Notes: a model not told the origin generated them from the letters alone. A stretch of DNA of 64,000 nucleotides from Brucella grignonensis (GCF_002252505.1 NZ_NNRL01000157.1:124001-188000), one strand, 5' to 3'; positions 48,085 to 61,179 are shown, counted from the stretch's first letter. Program-made: numbers and translations.

Positions 48085-49019
48085 GACGCGTCCTCCACCA
48101 TCCAACTCAACAATTCACCAAAAGAGATACCCGCCGCCTTCGCGATATCAGGTACGAGCGAGGTAGGAGTCATTCCCGGCTGGGTGTTAATTTCCAGCCA
48201 AATAACTTCGCCTTCTTCGGAAAAACGATCATCGAAACGGAAGTCTGATCTGCTTACGCCCCGACACCCGATTGCCCGATGCGCCGTAAGGGCCATTGTT
48301 TGTATTTTTTGGTAAATATTTGGTAAAATTTTTGCCGGACATACGTGAGTTGATGCGCCAGGCACATATTTTGAATCAAAATCGTAGAACTGATGCCCCA
48401 CCGGAATGATCTCGCACACATCCATTGCGCGATCTCCAATCACAGCGCAGGTCAACTCGCGACCGGCGATGTATTTTTCGACCAGAACATCCGCCCCATA
48501 ATTCCATTCGCTCGAGCTGATGATTTGCGGCGGATGCGCCTGACCTTCCTTGACGATCACAACACCAAAGCTCGAACCTTCGCGCACCGGCTTCACCACA
48601 TAAGGCGGCTCCATCGGATGCTCGTTACCGATATCAAAACGGTTCATCAAACGCGAAGGCGCAACAGCCACACCGGCAGCAGACGCAACCGTCTTGGCAC
48701 GATCCTTATCCATGGCGAGCGCAGAGGCCAGCACACCGGAATGCGTGTAAGGGATCTGAAGATATTCAAGAATTCCCTGAATAGTACCATCCTCACCGAA
48801 CGGCCCATGCAGCGCATTGAAAGCCACATCAGGCTTCAGCTCAGCAAGAACGCTGGCGACATTGCGATCAACATCGATGCGTGTGACGCGGTAGCCGCAC
48901 TCCTCAAGCGTCGTCGCGCAAGCAGCACCGGAGGAGAGACTGACAGGACGCTCTGAAGAGAAACCTCCCATCAAAACAGCAACATGCTTTCCAGCCTTCT
49001 GTCCAGCCACGTTAATCAT
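48072..49019 (-). CDS. ddl: D-alanine--D-alanine ligase DdlB
   Basis: A 315-residue ATP-grasp enzyme joining two D-alanines for the peptidoglycan stem. Signatures are [20 protein letters not shown] (about 12-31), [17 protein letters not shown] (about 70-86), and near the C-terminus [13 protein letters not shown] and [17 protein letters not shown]. An AT-rich patch at 48298-48345 encodes the loop [13 protein letters not shown]. It begins a separate unit ddl-ftsQ-ftsA-ftsZ, because a terminator for the murB side lies upstream at 49218. Confidence 0.95.
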   Translation of the reverse strand: MINVAGQKAGKHVAVLMGGFSSERPVSLSSGAACATTLEECGYRVTRIDVDRNVASVLAELKPDVAFNALHGPFGEDGTIQGILEYLQIPYTHSGVLASALAMDKDRAKTVASAAGVAVAPSRLMNRFDIGNEHPMEPPYVVKPVREGSSFGVVIVKEGQAHPPQIISSSEWNYGADVLVEKYIAGRELTCAVIGDRAMDVCEIIPVGHQFYDFDSKYVPGASTHVCPAKILPNIYQKIQTMALTAHRAIGCRGVSRSDFRFDDRFSEEGEVIWLEINTQPGMTPTSLVPDIAKAAGISFGELLSWMVEDASCLR

Positions 49020-49217
49020 CCCCTCTGCGCATCCCCTGCGCTCGAATCAAAAATAGAATCTGGATAGTCCGGCGACACAAACCGCAGACACCCAAGTCAG
49101 GAAAACCCTGACGAATCAAATCACTGTACGGTTAACCATAAAGAATCAGAGAGTTGATTCCGTGGCAAGCCCCTATCAAAAGGGGAGCAACTTACACATG
49201 CCTCAACAAGCGCAAAA

Positions 49218-49249
49218 AAGCCCGGAATTTCAGTGGGAAATCCGGGCTT
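49218..49249 (-). terminator. Terminator after murB
   Basis: AAGCCCGGA/TCCGGGCTT extended by TTT/AAA with one bulged base forms a strong stem with a CAGTGGG loop, followed on the minus strand by TTTTTTGCGC. It ends the rsmH-to-murB transcript and separates it from ddl-ftsQAZ. Confidence 0.85.
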
Positions 49250-49256
49250 CTTAAAA

Positions 49257-50219
49257 TTAGACTTTTTGTAAGAATTCTTTCACTTCTTCCCCTTCGCGGA
49301 ACAAGCCAAGCCGCTTGATCTCCCAATGAAGGCGAACACCTGAATTCTCATAAACTTTAGCGCGAACTGTCTCGCCGAGCGTTTCAAGGTCATATCCGGT
49401 CGCGTTACCGGTATTGATCATGAAATTGCAGTGCATCTCAGACATCTGCGCGCCACCGACACGCAGACCACGGCAGCCTGCCTTGTCGATTTCCTTCCAA
49501 GCGGATGTGCCTTCAGGGTTCTTAAAGGTTGAACCGCCTGTTTTTTCCCGCACCGGCTGTACGGTCTCGCGGTGATTCTGCACCTCGTCCATTGCCTTTT
49601 TGATTTCTTCCCGGTCGCCCGGAACACCTTCAAACAGCGCTGAGGTGAAAATCAAATCTGGTGAAGCCGAAGAATGCCTATAAGCATACCCCATATCGGC
49701 ATTGGAAAGGATATGCAGTTCACCCTTTCGGTCGAGCGCGCGGACTTCCACGACACGCTCACGCGTTTCGACGCCATTAGCGCCCGCATTCATGCGCAAA
49801 GCGCCGCCAATGCCACCGGGGATGCCATGATAGAAATGAAAGCCACCAAGACCCGCTTCAAGGGCAGCAGCAGCCACACGTTTGTCTGGTGTTGCCGTCC
49901 CTGCCCTGAGCTGCGTGTCAGAAACCTGCTGAACCTCGCCAAAGCCCTTGGCCGACAGACGCACCACAAAGCCCGGAATACCGCCGTCGCGTACCAATAG
50001 ATTGGACCCGATACCTACAACCAGAAGCGGAATCTCTTCTGGCACAGCTTTCAGAAACTCGGACAGGTCTTCTTCGTCAGCGGGCTGGAACAGAACCTGT
50101 GCAGGACCGCCAGCACGAAACCATGTGATCTTGTCCATGCCAGTATCTGGCATAAGCTTGCCACGCAGGCCCGACAGCTTGCCGTCGAGCTTCTTGAGAA
50201 GCGTCTCGCCGCTTTCCAT
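49257..50219 (-). CDS. murB: UDP-N-acetylenolpyruvoylglucosamine reductase MurB
   Basis: A 320-residue FAD enzyme reducing UDP-GlcNAc-enolpyruvate to UDP-MurNAc. The FAD loop [22 protein letters not shown] (about 71-92), the [18 protein letters not shown] segment, and the catalytic serine in [22 protein letters not shown] are present. This is the type II short form without the Tyr loop insertion of E. coli MurB. It starts at the end of murC (one-base overlap) and is the last gene before the terminator. Confidence 0.95.
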   Translation of the reverse strand: MESGETLLKKLDGKLSGLRGKLMPDTGMDKITWFRAGGPAQVLFQPADEEDLSEFLKAVPEEIPLLVVGIGSNLLVRDGGIPGFVVRLSAKGFGEVQQVSDTQLRAGTATPDKRVAAAALEAGLGGFHFYHGIPGGIGGALRMNAGANGVETRERVVEVRALDRKGELHILSNADMGYAYRHSSASPDLIFTSALFEGVPGDREEIKKAMDEVQNHRETVQPVREKTGGSTFKNPEGTSAWKEIDKAGCRGLRVGGAQMSEMHCNFMINTGNATGYDLETLGETVRAKVYENSGVRLHWEIKRLGLFREGEEVKEFLQKV

Positions 50220-51625
50220 TACTTCTTACCCTGTTCAGCCAGTTCTTTGGGAAGCGCATAAGCCCATTGCGTAATGTTGCCTGCACCGAGGAAAACTACG
50301 AAATCGCCCGGCTCAGCCACAGATGCGACGAGCGGCGCCAAGGCTTCAGGTCCGTTTGCATAACGTGCATCGCGATGACCAGCCGTCTTGATACGTGAAA
50401 CCAGCGTTTCCGAATTCACGCCCTCAATCGGGTCCTCGCCAGCGGTATAAACCGGCATCACGATAACGGTATCGGCGTCGTTAAAGCACGCTGCAAATTC
50501 ATCAAACAGGCTGTGCAGACGCGTATAGCGATGCGGCTGAACAATGCCAATCACTCGACCTTTGGTTGCTTCGCGTGCTGCTTTCAGAACAGCACGGATT
50601 TCGACCGGGTGATGGCCGTAGTCATCGAAAATTTCGACACCATTCCAGGAGCCGGTATGAGTGAAGCGACGCTTGACCCCACCGAACGCACCCAAACCAC
50701 GACGGATATCGTCGGCTGAAATGCCAAGTTCATTTGCGACCGCAATTGCTGCCGTTGCGTTTGAAACATTGTGCATACCCGGCATCGGCAAGCGGAGATC
50801 CTTGATCTCAACAGTTTCGCCCTTGCGCGAGCGGATCAGCACGTCAAACAGGCTCGTTGCACCATCCATACGATGATTGACGAAGCGGACATCCGCCTGC
50901 GGATTCTGACCATAGGTGATGATGCGGCGATCTTCGATGCGGCTTACCAGAGCCTGCACTTCAGGATGATCAAGACACATCACACCGAAGCCATAGAACG
51001 GCACGTTCTCGACAAACTGCGCAAAGGCTGCACGCACATTGTCGAAATTGCCGTAGTGATCCAGATGCTCCGGATCGATATTGGTAACAACCGCAATATC
51101 GGCTGGCAATTTCAGGAAAGTGCCGTCGCTTTCATCCGCTTCAACAACCATCCAGTCACCATCGCCCATACGGGCATTGGTGCCATAGGCATTGATGATA
51201 CCACCATTGATAACAGTCGGATCGAGATGACCGGCATCGAGCAAGGCTGCGACCATAGATGTGGTCGTGGTTTTGCCGTGCGTTCCGCCGATGGCAACAG
51301 CGCGACGAAAGCGCATCAGCTCAGCCAGCATTTCAGCGCGGCGAACGATCGGCAGAAGCTTTTCACGTGCTGCTGCAAGTTCCGGATTGGTTTTCTTGAT
51401 CGCGGTCGAGACAACAATCACTTCCGCATCACCAAGGTTCTCGGCCTTATGGCCGACAAAGACCTCAATACCCTTCTCACGCAGACGCTGCACATTGGCG
51501 CTGTCCGACTGATCCGAGCCCTGAACCTTATAGCCAAGATTGTGCAGCACTTCCGCAATGCCGCTCATGCCAATGCCGCCGATCCCGATAAAATGGACAA
51601 GCCCGATATTGAGCGGCATTTTCAT
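50219..51625 (-). CDS. murC: UDP-N-acetylmuramate--L-alanine ligase MurC
   Basis: A 468-residue Mur ligase adding L-alanine to UDP-MurNAc. The N-terminal nucleotide-sugar loop is [17 protein letters not shown] (11-27), the ATP P-loop is GGTHGKTTT (113-121), and [12 protein letters not shown] with the later [16 protein letters not shown] form the metal and substrate sites. Its start overlaps the murG stop in ATGA and its stop overlaps the murB start. Confidence 0.96.
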   Translation of the reverse strand: MKMPLNIGLVHFIGIGGIGMSGIAEVLHNLGYKVQGSDQSDSANVQRLREKGIEVFVGHKAENLGDAEVIVVSTAIKKTNPELAAAREKLLPIVRRAEMLAELMRFRRAVAIGGTHGKTTTTSMVAALLDAGHLDPTVINGGIINAYGTNARMGDGDWMVVEADESDGTFLKLPADIAVVTNIDPEHLDHYGNFDNVRAAFAQFVENVPFYGFGVMCLDHPEVQALVSRIEDRRIITYGQNPQADVRFVNHRMDGATSLFDVLIRSRKGETVEIKDLRLPMPGMHNVSNATAAIAVANELGISADDIRRGLGAFGGVKRRFTHTGSWNGVEIFDDYGHHPVEIRAVLKAAREATKGRVIGIVQPHRYTRLHSLFDEFAACFNDADTVIVMPVYTAGEDPIEGVNSETLVSRIKTAGHRDARYANGPEALAPLVASVAEPGDFVVFLGAGNITQWAYALPKELAEQGKK

Positions 51626-52749
51626 GGCCGAGTTCCTTCTTTCAATTCCTGAACTGATTTACCCGCTGCAATAGCCTCTGCGAGATCAGCAAGCAACTGT
51701 GCGGCATCCGGCTTACCGACGCTTTTTGCAGCTTTTGCCTGTTGCTCAAGCCTTTCAGGCTCATTCATGGCCGAACTTATGATCTCAGCCAGCCGCTGTG
51801 GAGTAAGCTCGGACTGGCGAACAACCTGGCCACCACCTGCCGCAGCGAGGGCTGCTGCATTCGCTGCCTGATCATGATCAAGTGCGTGCGGGAATGGCAC
51901 GAGCATCGCCGGACGACCAATTGCTGCGATTTCCGAAACAGTCGAAGCACCCGAACGGGAGATCACAAAATGCGCGTCTGCAATGCGCGCAGGCATGTCG
52001 TTGAAGAACGGTGCTACATCAGCCGGAACGCGCAGATTCTGATAAGCAGTCCGAACAGCCGCTTCGTCCTCTTTACGCGCCTGCTGTGTGATCAGCAGCC
52101 GTGCACGTTCACTGTCAGGCAAAAGCCCAATCGCTTCTGGAATGGCGGTCGAGAAAAACTGTGCGCCCTGACTTCCGCCGAACACCAGAAGACGAAAACG
52201 CTGACCGTCCTTTGCAGGCTTGTAAGACGTTTGAGCGGCTGCAAGCACAGGTGGGCGAACCGGATTACCAGTCGCAATAATCTTATCCGCATAGGCACCG
52301 CTTGTCTCAGGCAAGAAACCACCGGCAATCGCCTTCACGCGCCCGGCCAGCCCCTTATTGGCGCGGCCCATGACAGCGTTCTGCTCATGCACCATCGTCG
52401 GGATACCCATATTGCTTGCAGCATAAAGCGGCGGCAGCGTTGGATAGCCACCAAAACCAACAACGAGCTTCGGCTTCAAGCGGCGGAACAGCCTGCGGCT
52501 ATCGAGGTTACCCTGCCACAGCGACCAGAAGGTCCTGATGAGTGCAATCGGATTACGGCCTGAAATCGTGGCCGAACGGATCACATGCACATGATCTTCG
52601 GAAAATGCACCGGCAAAACGCTGTGCGCGTGCGTCTGTTGCCAGATGCACGTCCCAACCGCGCGTCTTCAATTCATGTGCCAGCGCTTCCGCTGGGAAGA
52701 GATGGCCGCCCGTGCCCCCGGCGGCCAGTACAATTACGCCTTTTCCCAT
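51622..52749 (-). CDS. murG: Lipid II synthase MurG
   Basis: A 375-residue GT28 glycosyltransferase converting lipid I to lipid II on the inner face of the membrane. The N-terminal glycine loop [20 protein letters not shown] (8-27) and the C-terminal donor site [37 protein letters not shown] (about 257-293) are clear. It lies 7 bases after ftsW and overlaps murC by four. It ends with a basic/Gln tail of no known role. Confidence 0.96.
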   Translation of the reverse strand: MGKGVIVLAAGGTGGHLFPAEALAHELKTRGWDVHLATDARAQRFAGAFSEDHVHVIRSATISGRNPIALIRTFWSLWQGNLDSRRLFRRLKPKLVVGFGGYPTLPPLYAASNMGIPTMVHEQNAVMGRANKGLAGRVKAIAGGFLPETSGAYADKIIATGNPVRPPVLAAAQTSYKPAKDGQRFRLLVFGGSQGAQFFSTAIPEAIGLLPDSERARLLITQQARKEDEAAVRTAYQNLRVPADVAPFFNDMPARIADAHFVISRSGASTVSEIAAIGRPAMLVPFPHALDHDQAANAAALAAAGGGQVVRQSELTPQRLAEIISSAMNEPERLEQQAKAAKSVGKPDAAQLLADLAEAIAAGKSVQELKEGTRP

Positions 52750-52756
52750 ATTGCCC

Positions 52757-53917
52757 TCACAAAGCCAGAATGCGCCTGTTCACATCAGCGCCCATGCTGA
52801 CCGTATGCGTCATGCGCGCTTCCGGACGACGGCGCGTCAGTGCCAGCAGGATGCCCATGGTGATCGCGATCGCAACGAGCGAAGACCCCCCATAGGAGAT
52901 AAACGGCAGGGTCATGCCCTTGGCGGGCATCAGATGCAGATTAACGGCCATGTTGATGATCGACTGAAAGCCGAACAGGATCACAATGCCAGAAACAGCC
53001 AACCGCGTGAACGCATCTCGCTCACGAAGCGCAATGGAAAGCCCGCGGATCACGATAAAGGCAAACAGTGCCATGATGATCATGCACAGGATGATCCCGT
53101 ATTCTTCTGCGGCAACCGAGAAGATAAAGTCGGTATGGCTATCCGGGATGATACGTTTGACGGTGCCTTCGCCCGGACCTTGTCCAAACCAGCCACCGCG
53201 CAGAATGGCTTCACGACCTGCGTCCACCTGGAATGTATCACCTTCACCGGTCATGAAGCGGTTAACACGGCCCGCAACGTGATCGAGCGTCATGTAGGCA
53301 CCAAAGGCACCGACAACCGCAATCCCGCCAAGGACCAGAATCCAGAACATCGGCAGACCGGCGAGGAAGAACATCGCGCCCCATGTGCCGGTGGTGAGCA
53401 TCGTCTGACCAAAGTCAGGCTGCAGCATCAGCAATCCAGCAGTCACGCAGAACAACATCATCGCCAGAAAATAGCCCGGCATCTCGCCGCCACGTTCCCG
53501 CTCAGAGAAAAGCCAGGCGCAAATCACCACGAAGGCTGGCTTCATAAACTCGGATGGCTGAATGGAAACGCCTGCAAGGCTGACCCAGCGGCGCGCACCC
53601 TTGATTTCGATACCGACGAAAAGTGCTGCGACCATCAAAAACAGCGAAACGCCCAACAGGACCAGCGCAAATCGCCTGATCTGGCGTGGTGTCAAGAATG
53701 ACACGCCGATCATCACGATCACAGCCGGGATCATGAAGAAGGTCTGACGTTCGACAAAGTGGAAGCTATCGAGGCCAATGCGCTGCGCAACCGCTGGGCT
53801 CGCTGCAAAGGACAACAGCACACCAAGCCCCATCAGGGCCAGACATGCAGCCAGAAAGTAACGGTCGATTGTCCACCACCAATTGGCGACAGCACCACGG
53901 TCAACGCGACTTACCAT
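52757..53917 (-). CDS. ftsW: Septal peptidoglycan polymerase FtsW
   Basis: A 386-residue SEDS membrane protein with about ten helices, which polymerises lipid II together with FtsI. Typical segments are [25 protein letters not shown] (about 23-47), [17 protein letters not shown] (about 93-109) and near the end [21 protein letters not shown] (about 332-352). The extracellular loop contains [24 protein letters not shown]. The start overlaps the murD stop by one base. Confidence 0.96.
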   Translation of the reverse strand: MVSRVDRGAVANWWWTIDRYFLAACLALMGLGVLLSFAASPAVAQRIGLDSFHFVERQTFFMIPAVIVMIGVSFLTPRQIRRFALVLLGVSLFLMVAALFVGIEIKGARRWVSLAGVSIQPSEFMKPAFVVICAWLFSERERGGEMPGYFLAMMLFCVTAGLLMLQPDFGQTMLTTGTWGAMFFLAGLPMFWILVLGGIAVVGAFGAYMTLDHVAGRVNRFMTGEGDTFQVDAGREAILRGGWFGQGPGEGTVKRIIPDSHTDFIFSVAAEEYGIILCMIIMALFAFIVIRGLSIALRERDAFTRLAVSGIVILFGFQSIINMAVNLHLMPAKGMTLPFISYGGSSLVAIAITMGILLALTRRRPEARMTHTVSMGADVNRRILAL

Positions 53918-55320
53918 CAGCTTTCCCCTCTCATTGGCTCAATACCCGGGAGCGCAAGCACGGCGTTGCGGAATGCATCGCCGCGTTTCTCAAAATTCTG
54001 GAACTGGTCGAAGCTCGCGCAAGCAGGCGATAGCAGCACCACAGGTTCGCTTGCCGCATCATTGCCTGCGTCGCGCGCTGCATGTTCGACTGCAACAGCC
54101 AGTGTGTCGGAAATCTCGAATGTTACAGCATCGCCCAGCGTCGCAGCAAATTGCGCCGCAGCTTCACCGATCAGATAGGCTTTGGTAATACGCGGAAAAA
54201 ACTCCGACAAAGCACTGATACCGCCAGCCTTGGGCACGCCACCGGCAATCCAGTAAATGTGATTTGCGAAGGACGACAATGCGGGGGCGGTAGCTTCGGC
54301 GTTGGTCGCCTTGGAATCATTAACGAACAAAACTTTGCCGCGGCGCCCCACCTGTTCCATACGATGCGCAAGACCCGGAAAGCTTTTGAGGCCTGCACGA
54401 ATTTCTTCGATTGAAAGACCAACCGACAAACAGGCGGCAATTGCAGCCAACGCGTTCTGCGCATTATGCGCGCCGCGCAGCGAACCAATGCCTTCAAGGG
54501 AGGCAAGCTCTTCAATCTTACCATCTTTTGCAGAATATAGCTTTGCACCTTCAGCGAATGCGCCGTTCTCAAGGCGCTTATCCTTGGAAATACGTGCGAC
54601 TTTTACGCCCTTGCTTTCAAGACGATCCGCAATGCTCCCGCAATATTCATCGTCCACACCAACGATTGCCACCCCGCTTTTCGCAACCAGCCGCTCTTTA
54701 ATGGCAGCATAGTTTTCCATCGAGCCATGGCGGTCAAGATGATCCGGCGTCAGATTAAGCAGAATGCCAGCGGTCGGATTGAGCGAAGGCGCCAGATCAA
54801 TCTGATAGGACGAGCACTCAACCACATAGAAACGGTTCGGCGCAGGTGCTTCGAGTGTCAGGATCGCGGTGCCAATATTGCCTCCAAGCTGCATGTCGCG
54901 GCCCGAGGCCTTGATAATGTGCGCAATGAGCGCAGTCGTGGTGGACTTGCCGTTGGTGCCGGTAATGGCAATAAACGGGCAATCCGGTGCAATGTGATTG
55001 CGTTCCCGTACGAACAGCTCGACATCGCCGATAATTTCAACGCTGGCAGCATGGGCCAGATCGACCGACCAATGCGGCTTTGGATGGGTCAGCGGAACAC
55101 CAGGCGAAAGCACAAAGGCGGCGAACTGTGACCAGTCCGCCTGCCTCAAATCACCTGTTGCAATGCCTGCGCTCTGAGCGCGGGCCACACTGTCGGGATT
55201 ATCATCCCAGGCAATGATCTTCGCGCCGCCGGCCACGATGGCCTTGGCTGTCGCGATACCCGACCCGCCCAATCCAAAGAGGGCTACGGTCTTATCTTTG
55301 AGGGCGGTGATCGGGATCAT
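53917..55320 (-). CDS. murD: UDP-N-acetylmuramoylalanine--D-glutamate ligase MurD
   Basis: A 467-residue Mur ligase adding D-glutamate. The N-terminal UDP-binding loop is [17 protein letters not shown] (12-28), the P-loop [15 protein letters not shown] (121-135), and the metal-binding [15 protein letters not shown]; the third domain contains [15 protein letters not shown]. It begins 9 bases after mraY and ends within the ftsW start. Together with MurC, E and F it builds the pentapeptide. Confidence 0.96.
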   Translation of the reverse strand: MIPITALKDKTVALFGLGGSGIATAKAIVAGGAKIIAWDDNPDSVARAQSAGIATGDLRQADWSQFAAFVLSPGVPLTHPKPHWSVDLAHAASVEIIGDVELFVRERNHIAPDCPFIAITGTNGKSTTTALIAHIIKASGRDMQLGGNIGTAILTLEAPAPNRFYVVECSSYQIDLAPSLNPTAGILLNLTPDHLDRHGSMENYAAIKERLVAKSGVAIVGVDDEYCGSIADRLESKGVKVARISKDKRLENGAFAEGAKLYSAKDGKIEELASLEGIGSLRGAHNAQNALAAIAACLSVGLSIEEIRAGLKSFPGLAHRMEQVGRRGKVLFVNDSKATNAEATAPALSSFANHIYWIAGGVPKAGGISALSEFFPRITKAYLIGEAAAQFAATLGDAVTFEISDTLAVAVEHAARDAGNDAASEPVVLLSPACASFDQFQNFEKRGDAFRNAVLALPGIEPMRGES

Positions 55321-55329
55321 TCGTCTGCC

Positions 55330-56412
55330 TTATCTCAGCTTCAATGTGGAAAGGCCGATCATGGCGAGGATAATTGCCACGATCCAGAAACGGATCACGA
55401 CCTGACTTTCCGTCCAGCCCTTCTTTTCAAAATGATGGTGAATTGGTGCCATCAGGAACACACGCTTGCCGGTGAGCTTGAACGAGCCAACCTGAATAAT
55501 GACCGAGAGCGCTTCAACCACAAACAAACCGCCAATGATGGCCAAAACGATTTCGTGCTTGGTGGCAACAGCAACCGTCCCAAGCATCCCGCCGAGTGCC
55601 AGCGAACCCGTATCGCCCATGAAGATTGCGGCAGGCGGCGCATTGAACCAGAGGAAACCAAGTCCCGCGCCTATCACGGCGCCCAGTACGACCGCCAGTT
55701 CACCCGTACCCGGAACAAAGTGAATTTGCAGATAATCCGCAAAGATCGCGTTACCCGAGAGATAAGCGATGAAACCGAAGGAAGCGGCCGCAACCATTAC
55801 AGGCACGATCGCGAGACCATCAAGACCATCGGTGAGGTTCACCGCATTACCAGCGCCAACCATGACGAAGGCCGCAAGTGGAATGAAGAACCAGCCAAGG
55901 TTCAGAACAAACTGCTTCACGAACGGGAACGTCAGTGACGAGGAAAACGGCTCCTGACCGGCACGCATAATGATGAAGGCTGCAACCGCCGCAATCAGAA
56001 ACTCGATAGCCAGACGCGATTTGCCAGAAAAGCCTTTGTCCGACTGCTTCGTGACTTTGAGATAATCGTCGTAAAAGCCGATGGCACCAAAACCAATCGT
56101 GACCATCAGCACAACCCAGACATAGACGCTGGAAAGATTGGCCCAGAAGAAGCAGGAGACCAGAATACCGGTCATGATCATCAGGCCGCCCATGGTAGGC
56201 GTACCAGCTTTTTTGAAGTGTGTCTGAGGACCGTCAGCGCGGATCGGCTGACCTTTTCCCTGACGCACGCGCAGCGCATTGATGATCGCAGGACCAAACA
56301 GAAACACGATCAACGCCGAGGTGATCATCGCTCCACCGGTGCGGAACGTGATGTAGCGGAACACGTTAAACGGTGTCACATGCTCGGCGAAGATTGAAAG
56401 AAGCATCAACAT
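55330..56412 (-). CDS. mraY: Phospho-N-acetylmuramoyl-pentapeptide-transferase MraY
   Basis: A 360-residue integral membrane enzyme that moves phospho-MurNAc-pentapeptide onto undecaprenyl phosphate, giving lipid I. About ten helices and the conserved loops [25 protein letters not shown] (aspartate pair), [10 protein letters not shown] (about 198-207), [11 protein letters not shown] and [13 protein letters not shown] (about 325-337) are present. It starts 25 bases after murF. Confidence 0.96.
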   Translation of the reverse strand: MLMLLSIFAEHVTPFNVFRYITFRTGGAMITSALIVFLFGPAIINALRVRQGKGQPIRADGPQTHFKKAGTPTMGGLMIMTGILVSCFFWANLSSVYVWVVLMVTIGFGAIGFYDDYLKVTKQSDKGFSGKSRLAIEFLIAAVAAFIIMRAGQEPFSSSLTFPFVKQFVLNLGWFFIPLAAFVMVGAGNAVNLTDGLDGLAIVPVMVAAASFGFIAYLSGNAIFADYLQIHFVPGTGELAVVLGAVIGAGLGFLWFNAPPAAIFMGDTGSLALGGMLGTVAVATKHEIVLAIIGGLFVVEALSVIIQVGSFKLTGKRVFLMAPIHHHFEKKGWTESQVVIRFWIVAIILAMIGLSTLKLR

Positions 56413-56437
56413 GCTGAGAAAAATCCCTCAAAAACTG

Positions 56438-57871
56438 CTACTCGGCAGGCACCACTGGTGGAAACTGGTTGGTAAGCGCCTTGACGATCTTGGAGAAGCC
56501 AATCCCCTTGGATGACTTCACCATAACAACATCGCCGGGGCGCACAGCCTTCATCACCAGCGGCAACAATTCATCGGTGCTCTGCCTGTATTCGACGTGA
56601 ATTTCAACCGGCAAGGCATTTTTGAGCACCGACATTTCACGTCCACCGATATAAAGTACGTTCACTTCGGCATCGACGATGGGCCGCGCAAGATCGGCAT
56701 GAAGTTTTCCAGACTGGCGCCCAAGCTCCAGCATGTCGCCCAGAATGGCGATGCGGCGACCACGTTGCCCTTCGGGCGGAGTTGCATGAAGCAATGATAG
56801 CGATGCACGCATCGACGTCGGGTTTGCGTTGTAGCTTTCGTCGATCAGCGTGAAGGAGCCGCCATCCGGATGCTCCAGCACATGACGTGCGCCGCGTCCG
56901 CCTTCAGCGGTCAGCGTTGCCATAGCAATAGCAACTTTTGCCATGTCCGCACCAACAAGATGTGCGGCTCCGAGAACTGCAAGCATGTTCTGCACGATAT
57001 GGCGTCCAGGCATACCAACTTTTACGACCGCCTCTTCGCTGCCAATCTTCACCGTCATGCATGAGCAGGTCGGATGCATCTTTACGTCGCGCAGGCGATA
57101 GTCGGAACGGGCATTTTCGCCAAAGGTGACGACGTGTTCGACACCGGCCTTCTCGGCCAGCTCTTCAAGCTGCTTGAAACGCTTATCGTCGCGATTGAGA
57201 AGCGCATAACCACCCGGCACAACACCCTCAAAAATCTCAGCTTTCGCGACCGCAATTTCTTCGAGATTAGCAAAATGACCAAGATGTGCAGGCGCGATCA
57301 ACGTGATCAGCGCCACATGCGGACGCACCATCTTAACCAGTGGGCGGATTTCGCCGTGATGGTTCATGCCGATTTCGAATACGCCGTAATCGGTATCCGC
57401 AGGCATACGGGCAAGCGTCAGCGGCACGCCCCAATGATTGTTGAACGAAGCAACCGACGCATGGACCTTGCCTGAATCGGCAAGAACGTGACGCAGCGCT
57501 TCTTTTGTTGTGGTTTTGCCGACAGAGCCCGTGACAGCAATGATCTGGGCTCTGGAGCGTTCGCGCGAAGCAATACCGAGCTTGGTCAGGGCTTCAAGCA
57601 CATCCTCGACCACGATCATCGGAACTTTGAGATTACCGAGCGCTGGAAGGCGTGATTCATTAACGACCAGAAGACCTGCGCCCGCGGCCATAGCAGCGGT
57701 TGCAAAATCATGCCCATCAAACAGATCGCCCTTGATCGCGAAAAAGGCTTCGCCGTCCTTCAGCGTGCGGCTATCGATGGAAATCCCGGTAATACCCACA
57801 GGCAACGTACCGAAAGGCCGGCCTTCCATGGCCTCCACCATATCGGCAGATGTCCAAAGCCAGTCACTCAT
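56438..57871 (-). CDS. murF: UDP-MurNAc-tripeptide--D-Ala-D-Ala ligase MurF
   Basis: A 477-residue Mur ligase adding the D-Ala-D-Ala dipeptide. The P-loop is [18 protein letters not shown] (about 114-131), followed by [24 protein letters not shown] and the third-domain [15 protein letters not shown]. It overlaps the end of murE by four bases (ATGA). The dipeptide comes from the Ddl protein encoded about 8 kb downstream. Confidence 0.96.
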   Translation of the reverse strand: MSDWLWTSADMVEAMEGRPFGTLPVGITGISIDSRTLKDGEAFFAIKGDLFDGHDFATAAMAAGAGLLVVNESRLPALGNLKVPMIVVEDVLEALTKLGIASRERSRAQIIAVTGSVGKTTTKEALRHVLADSGKVHASVASFNNHWGVPLTLARMPADTDYGVFEIGMNHHGEIRPLVKMVRPHVALITLIAPAHLGHFANLEEIAVAKAEIFEGVVPGGYALLNRDDKRFKQLEELAEKAGVEHVVTFGENARSDYRLRDVKMHPTCSCMTVKIGSEEAVVKVGMPGRHIVQNMLAVLGAAHLVGADMAKVAIAMATLTAEGGRGARHVLEHPDGGSFTLIDESYNANPTSMRASLSLLHATPPEGQRGRRIAILGDMLELGRQSGKLHADLARPIVDAEVNVLYIGGREMSVLKNALPVEIHVEYRQSTDELLPLVMKAVRPGDVVMVKSSKGIGFSKIVKALTNQFPPVVPAE

Positions 57872-59334
57872 CCCTTATGCTCCTCAAAGCGCGCTGCCAG
57901 TGCAGCTGCCACTTCCGTATGATCCGAGAACGGCAGCGTGATGTCACCGACGATCTGGCCTTCTTCGTGTCCCTTGCCCGCTACCACCAGTGTGTCGCCC
58001 GGCATCATCATGGAAACTGCCGTGAAAATTGCCTCGCGACGGTCGCCGATTTCGGTGGCGCCGGGGGCTGCTGCCATGATTTCCGAACGGATCTGCGCAG
58101 GCACTTCCGAACGTGGATTGTCGTCAGTTACGATGGCAACATCGGCCAGACGCGCAGCAATTTCGCCCATGATCGGGCGTTTACCCTTGTCACGATCACC
58201 GCCGCAGCCAAACACCACGATCACACGGCCCGTCGTAAACGGACGGACGGACGTCAGGACATTTTCAAGTGCTTCCGGCTTATGCGCATAGTCAACGTAA
58301 GCAGGAGCGCCTTCTTCCGTGGCTCCTACCAGATCGAGACGACCCGGCGCCCCCTTGAGACGTTCAAGCGCGCGCATGGCAGCGGCAGCCGGAACGCCCG
58401 TAACCATGGCAAGACCAGCGGACACAAGCGCATTAGCCACTTGAAAATCACCAGCCAGCGGCAACTCAATTTCAAAGATTTCGTCAGCAATGCGCACTTC
58501 AATGTGCTGGCGGAAACGTTCATGTTCAACACGCTTGATTGTGATGAAATCACCCTTGCGACCGACAGTCTTGACGTCACAGCCTGCAGCTTTTACCGCT
58601 TCAATCGCCTGTGGCGAGAACTGGTCATCCGCAAAGATGATTGCGGGCGAACCTTTAGGAAGCAGGGTATCGAACAAGCGCATCTTGGCGTTCAGATATT
58701 CTTCGATCGTCGCATGATAGTCCATGTGATCACGACCGAGATTGGTGAAAGCACCGGCAGCAAGCTTCACGCCATCCAGGCGGCGCTGGTCGAGACCATG
58801 CGACGAGGCTTCCATCGCAGCATGGGTCACGCCTTCATCAGTAAGCTCTGCGAGGAGACGATGCAGCTCAACTGGATCGGGCGTTGTCAGCGAATTATAA
58901 TCGCTGCGCGTTGGCGAAAAAACGCCCGTGGTTCCAATATTAGCCGCTGGAAAGCCCGCATAAGCCCAGATCTGGCGGGTGAAGGAAGCGACCGACGTCT
59001 TGCCGCTCGTACCAGTTACGGCAACCATGACTTCCGGCTGTTTGCCATAGAATTGGGCAGCAACAACCGCCAGAGCATGGCGCGGATCATCAATATACAG
59101 CACCGGTACGCCTGGATTTTCCAGAACCGTATTCTTGTCAGCAATAATCGCTACTGCGCCACGCTTGACTGCATCGGCGGCATAGGCGGAGCCATCAGCC
59201 TTTACACCCTTGAGGGCCGCAAAAAGGAAGCCGCGCTCGACTTTACGCGAGTCTGACGTGACACCGGTAATGTCCACTTCGCCCGCAGCGCCGGAGGCCA
59301 GTTCTTTAAAGAGTGTAATTTCCTTCAGCTTCAT
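57868..59334 (-). CDS. murE: UDP-MurNAc-dipeptide--meso-diaminopimelate ligase MurE
   Basis: A 488-residue Mur ligase adding the third residue. The P-loop is TGTSGKTS (107-114), with [15 protein letters not shown] and the [17 protein letters not shown] substrate segment. The DNPR motif in [10 protein letters not shown] specifies meso-diaminopimelate rather than lysine, as expected for a Gram-negative wall. It lies 61 bases after ftsI and overlaps murF by four bases. Confidence 0.96.
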   Translation of the reverse strand: MKLKEITLFKELASGAAGEVDITGVTSDSRKVERGFLFAALKGVKADGSAYAADAVKRGAVAIIADKNTVLENPGVPVLYIDDPRHALAVVAAQFYGKQPEVMVAVTGTSGKTSVASFTRQIWAYAGFPAANIGTTGVFSPTRSDYNSLTTPDPVELHRLLAELTDEGVTHAAMEASSHGLDQRRLDGVKLAAGAFTNLGRDHMDYHATIEEYLNAKMRLFDTLLPKGSPAIIFADDQFSPQAIEAVKAAGCDVKTVGRKGDFITIKRVEHERFRQHIEVRIADEIFEIELPLAGDFQVANALVSAGLAMVTGVPAAAAMRALERLKGAPGRLDLVGATEEGAPAYVDYAHKPEALENVLTSVRPFTTGRVIVVFGCGGDRDKGKRPIMGEIAARLADVAIVTDDNPRSEVPAQIRSEIMAAAPGATEIGDRREAIFTAVSMMMPGDTLVVAGKGHEEGQIVGDITLPFSDHTEVAAALAARFEEHKG

Positions 59335-59395
59335 GGTCTTACCAAATCCAGGTTCAGTGGTGCAGTTTCCGCTTCCAATAGCGAAGCCGCACGTG

Positions 59396-61177
59396 TCAGT
59401 CGTTTATCGAATCAGCGGAAGCGATCTCTGCCTCTGCTGGCGCAAATTCCTGTTTAAAATCGGGCTTTACCCCCAAAAAAGTGGCTGAGCGCCTAATAAT
59501 GTCTGCAACCATCGGGGCGGCATTAAGACCAGCGGTTGCGCTGTACTTGCCTTCTTCCGGCTTTGGCTCATCGATGATCGTCAAGACGACATAAGTTGGA
59601 TCATCCATCGGGAAGGATGCCAGGAAGGCGTTGAAGCGCACATCTTTCGAATAGCGGCCATGAACAACCTTTTCCGCCGTACCGGTTTTGCCACCAACGC
59701 GATAGCCCTGAACTGTAGCGCGCTTACCCGAACCACCCTGAGCGGTCGAGTTCAGGCGATAGAGATAACGCATATCGGCAGAAACCTGCGGATGGATAAC
59801 CTGCTGCGCCACCTGATCGGCCTGAGCCTGAGTGCGGGTCAGGAAGGTCGGTTCGATCAGCTTGCCGCCATTCATCAAAGCTGCAGCACCCACTGCCGTT
59901 TGCAGCGGGGTTGTCATCATGCCGTGACCAAACGAAATGGTCATGGAATGAACTTTCTTCCAGACGCGTGGTTCGACAGGACGGGCAACTTCCGGCAATT
60001 CCGTCTGCATGCGATCAAGCAGGCCAATCTTCTTGAGGAATGCGCGATGGCCTTCGATACCAACCACATTCGCCTCATGACCCGAACCAATGTTGGACGA
60101 GAAGATGAATACTTCCGGCAACGTCAGCACACGGCCTTTACCATGGAAGTCGCGGATGGTCTGACGACCAATCACCAGCGGCCGCGATGCATCAATCCTG
60201 GAATTAAGCGTAAACTTGCCGGAATCGAGCGCCATTGCAGTGGTGAAGCTCTTGATCGTCGAGCCCATTTCATAGGTGCCCGCAGACATACGGTTCAGAC
60301 GGTCCTTGTCGAGCGCATGCACAGGATTGTTCGGATCAAAATCCGGAACAGAAGCCATGGCGATAACTTCGCCAGTCTTCACATTCAATACCACTGCACC
60401 CGCAGCGATTGCACGATAGCGTTCGACTGCCTTGACCAACACGTCACGCATGATGTGCTGAACGCGAATATCGATCGAAAGACGGACTGGCTCAAGCGAT
60501 TGCCCGGTCGCCATGCCGACGGCACGCAAATCACTCAGACCCTGACTATCGATATACTTCTCCATGCCGGCAATGCCCTGATTGTCGACATTCACGAGAC
60601 CAAGAACATGAGAGGCCGTTGGGCCGCCGGGATAAAAACGACGCTTTTCAGTACGGAAACCGATGCCCGGAACACCGAGCGCCATGACTTGGCTCTGCTG
60701 GCGTGGCGTCAGACCGCGCTTGATCCAGACGAAGCCAGCACCACTCTTGAGACGGCGATAGGTCGCTTCCCAGTCGAGATCAGGAATAACCGTTGAAAGC
60801 AGTTCAATGGTTTCATCCGGATCGACGATCTTCCGTGGCTCGGCAAAGAGCGAAGAGGTCTTGATATCGGTCGCAAGAATTTCGCCGTTGCGATCCAGAA
60901 TATCAGGACGCGATGCGAGCTGATGCATGGCAGGACCGTTGGAATCGTCGTCCTCACCACCAATCACACCGAAATAGACGAGCTTGCCGCCAATCACGCC
61001 ATAAATGCCGACAAAACATGCAATTGCCATCCACAAACGATTGCGCGCACGATTGCCATGCTTCTTGCGGGAACCAACAAACGCCATATTGCCAGCCAGC
61101 TTTTCATCGCCAGCCGGCTCAAAACCGTCATTGCCGTTCTGCTTGTTCTTTTTGGAAAATCCGAGCTTCAGCCGCAT
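59396..61177 (-). CDS. ftsI: Septal transpeptidase FtsI (PBP3)
   Basis: A 593-residue penicillin-binding protein cross-linking septal peptidoglycan with FtsW. A basic cytoplasmic tail (1-48) precedes a membrane helix (about 49-70), the pedestal domain and the transpeptidase domain. The catalytic serine is S306 in STIK (306-309), the second motif SSN is at 360-362 and KTG is at 497-499. The cytoplasmic tail is longer than in E. coli. It begins 2 bases after ftsL. Confidence 0.96.
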   Translation of the reverse strand: MRLKLGFSKKNKQNGNDGFEPAGDEKLAGNMAFVGSRKKHGNRARNRLWMAIACFVGIYGVIGGKLVYFGVIGGEDDDSNGPAMHQLASRPDILDRNGEILATDIKTSSLFAEPRKIVDPDETIELLSTVIPDLDWEATYRRLKSGAGFVWIKRGLTPRQQSQVMALGVPGIGFRTEKRRFYPGGPTASHVLGLVNVDNQGIAGMEKYIDSQGLSDLRAVGMATGQSLEPVRLSIDIRVQHIMRDVLVKAVERYRAIAAGAVVLNVKTGEVIAMASVPDFDPNNPVHALDKDRLNRMSAGTYEMGSTIKSFTTAMALDSGKFTLNSRIDASRPLVIGRQTIRDFHGKGRVLTLPEVFIFSSNIGSGHEANVVGIEGHRAFLKKIGLLDRMQTELPEVARPVEPRVWKKVHSMTISFGHGMMTTPLQTAVGAAALMNGGKLIEPTFLTRTQAQADQVAQQVIHPQVSADMRYLYRLNSTAQGGSGKRATVQGYRVGGKTGTAEKVVHGRYSKDVRFNAFLASFPMDDPTYVVLTIIDEPKPEEGKYSATAGLNAAPMVADIIRRSATFLGVKPDFKQEFAPAEAEIASADSIND

Positions 61178-61179
61178 GA

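Noticed and set aside
48290-48350. AT-rich patch inside ddl suspected of being an insertion
   Set aside because: The reading frame continues without break and encodes the usual LPNIYQKIQ loop of the ligase.
57850-59256. 468-codon open frame on the plus strand opposite murE
   Set aside because: Antisense shadow of murE.
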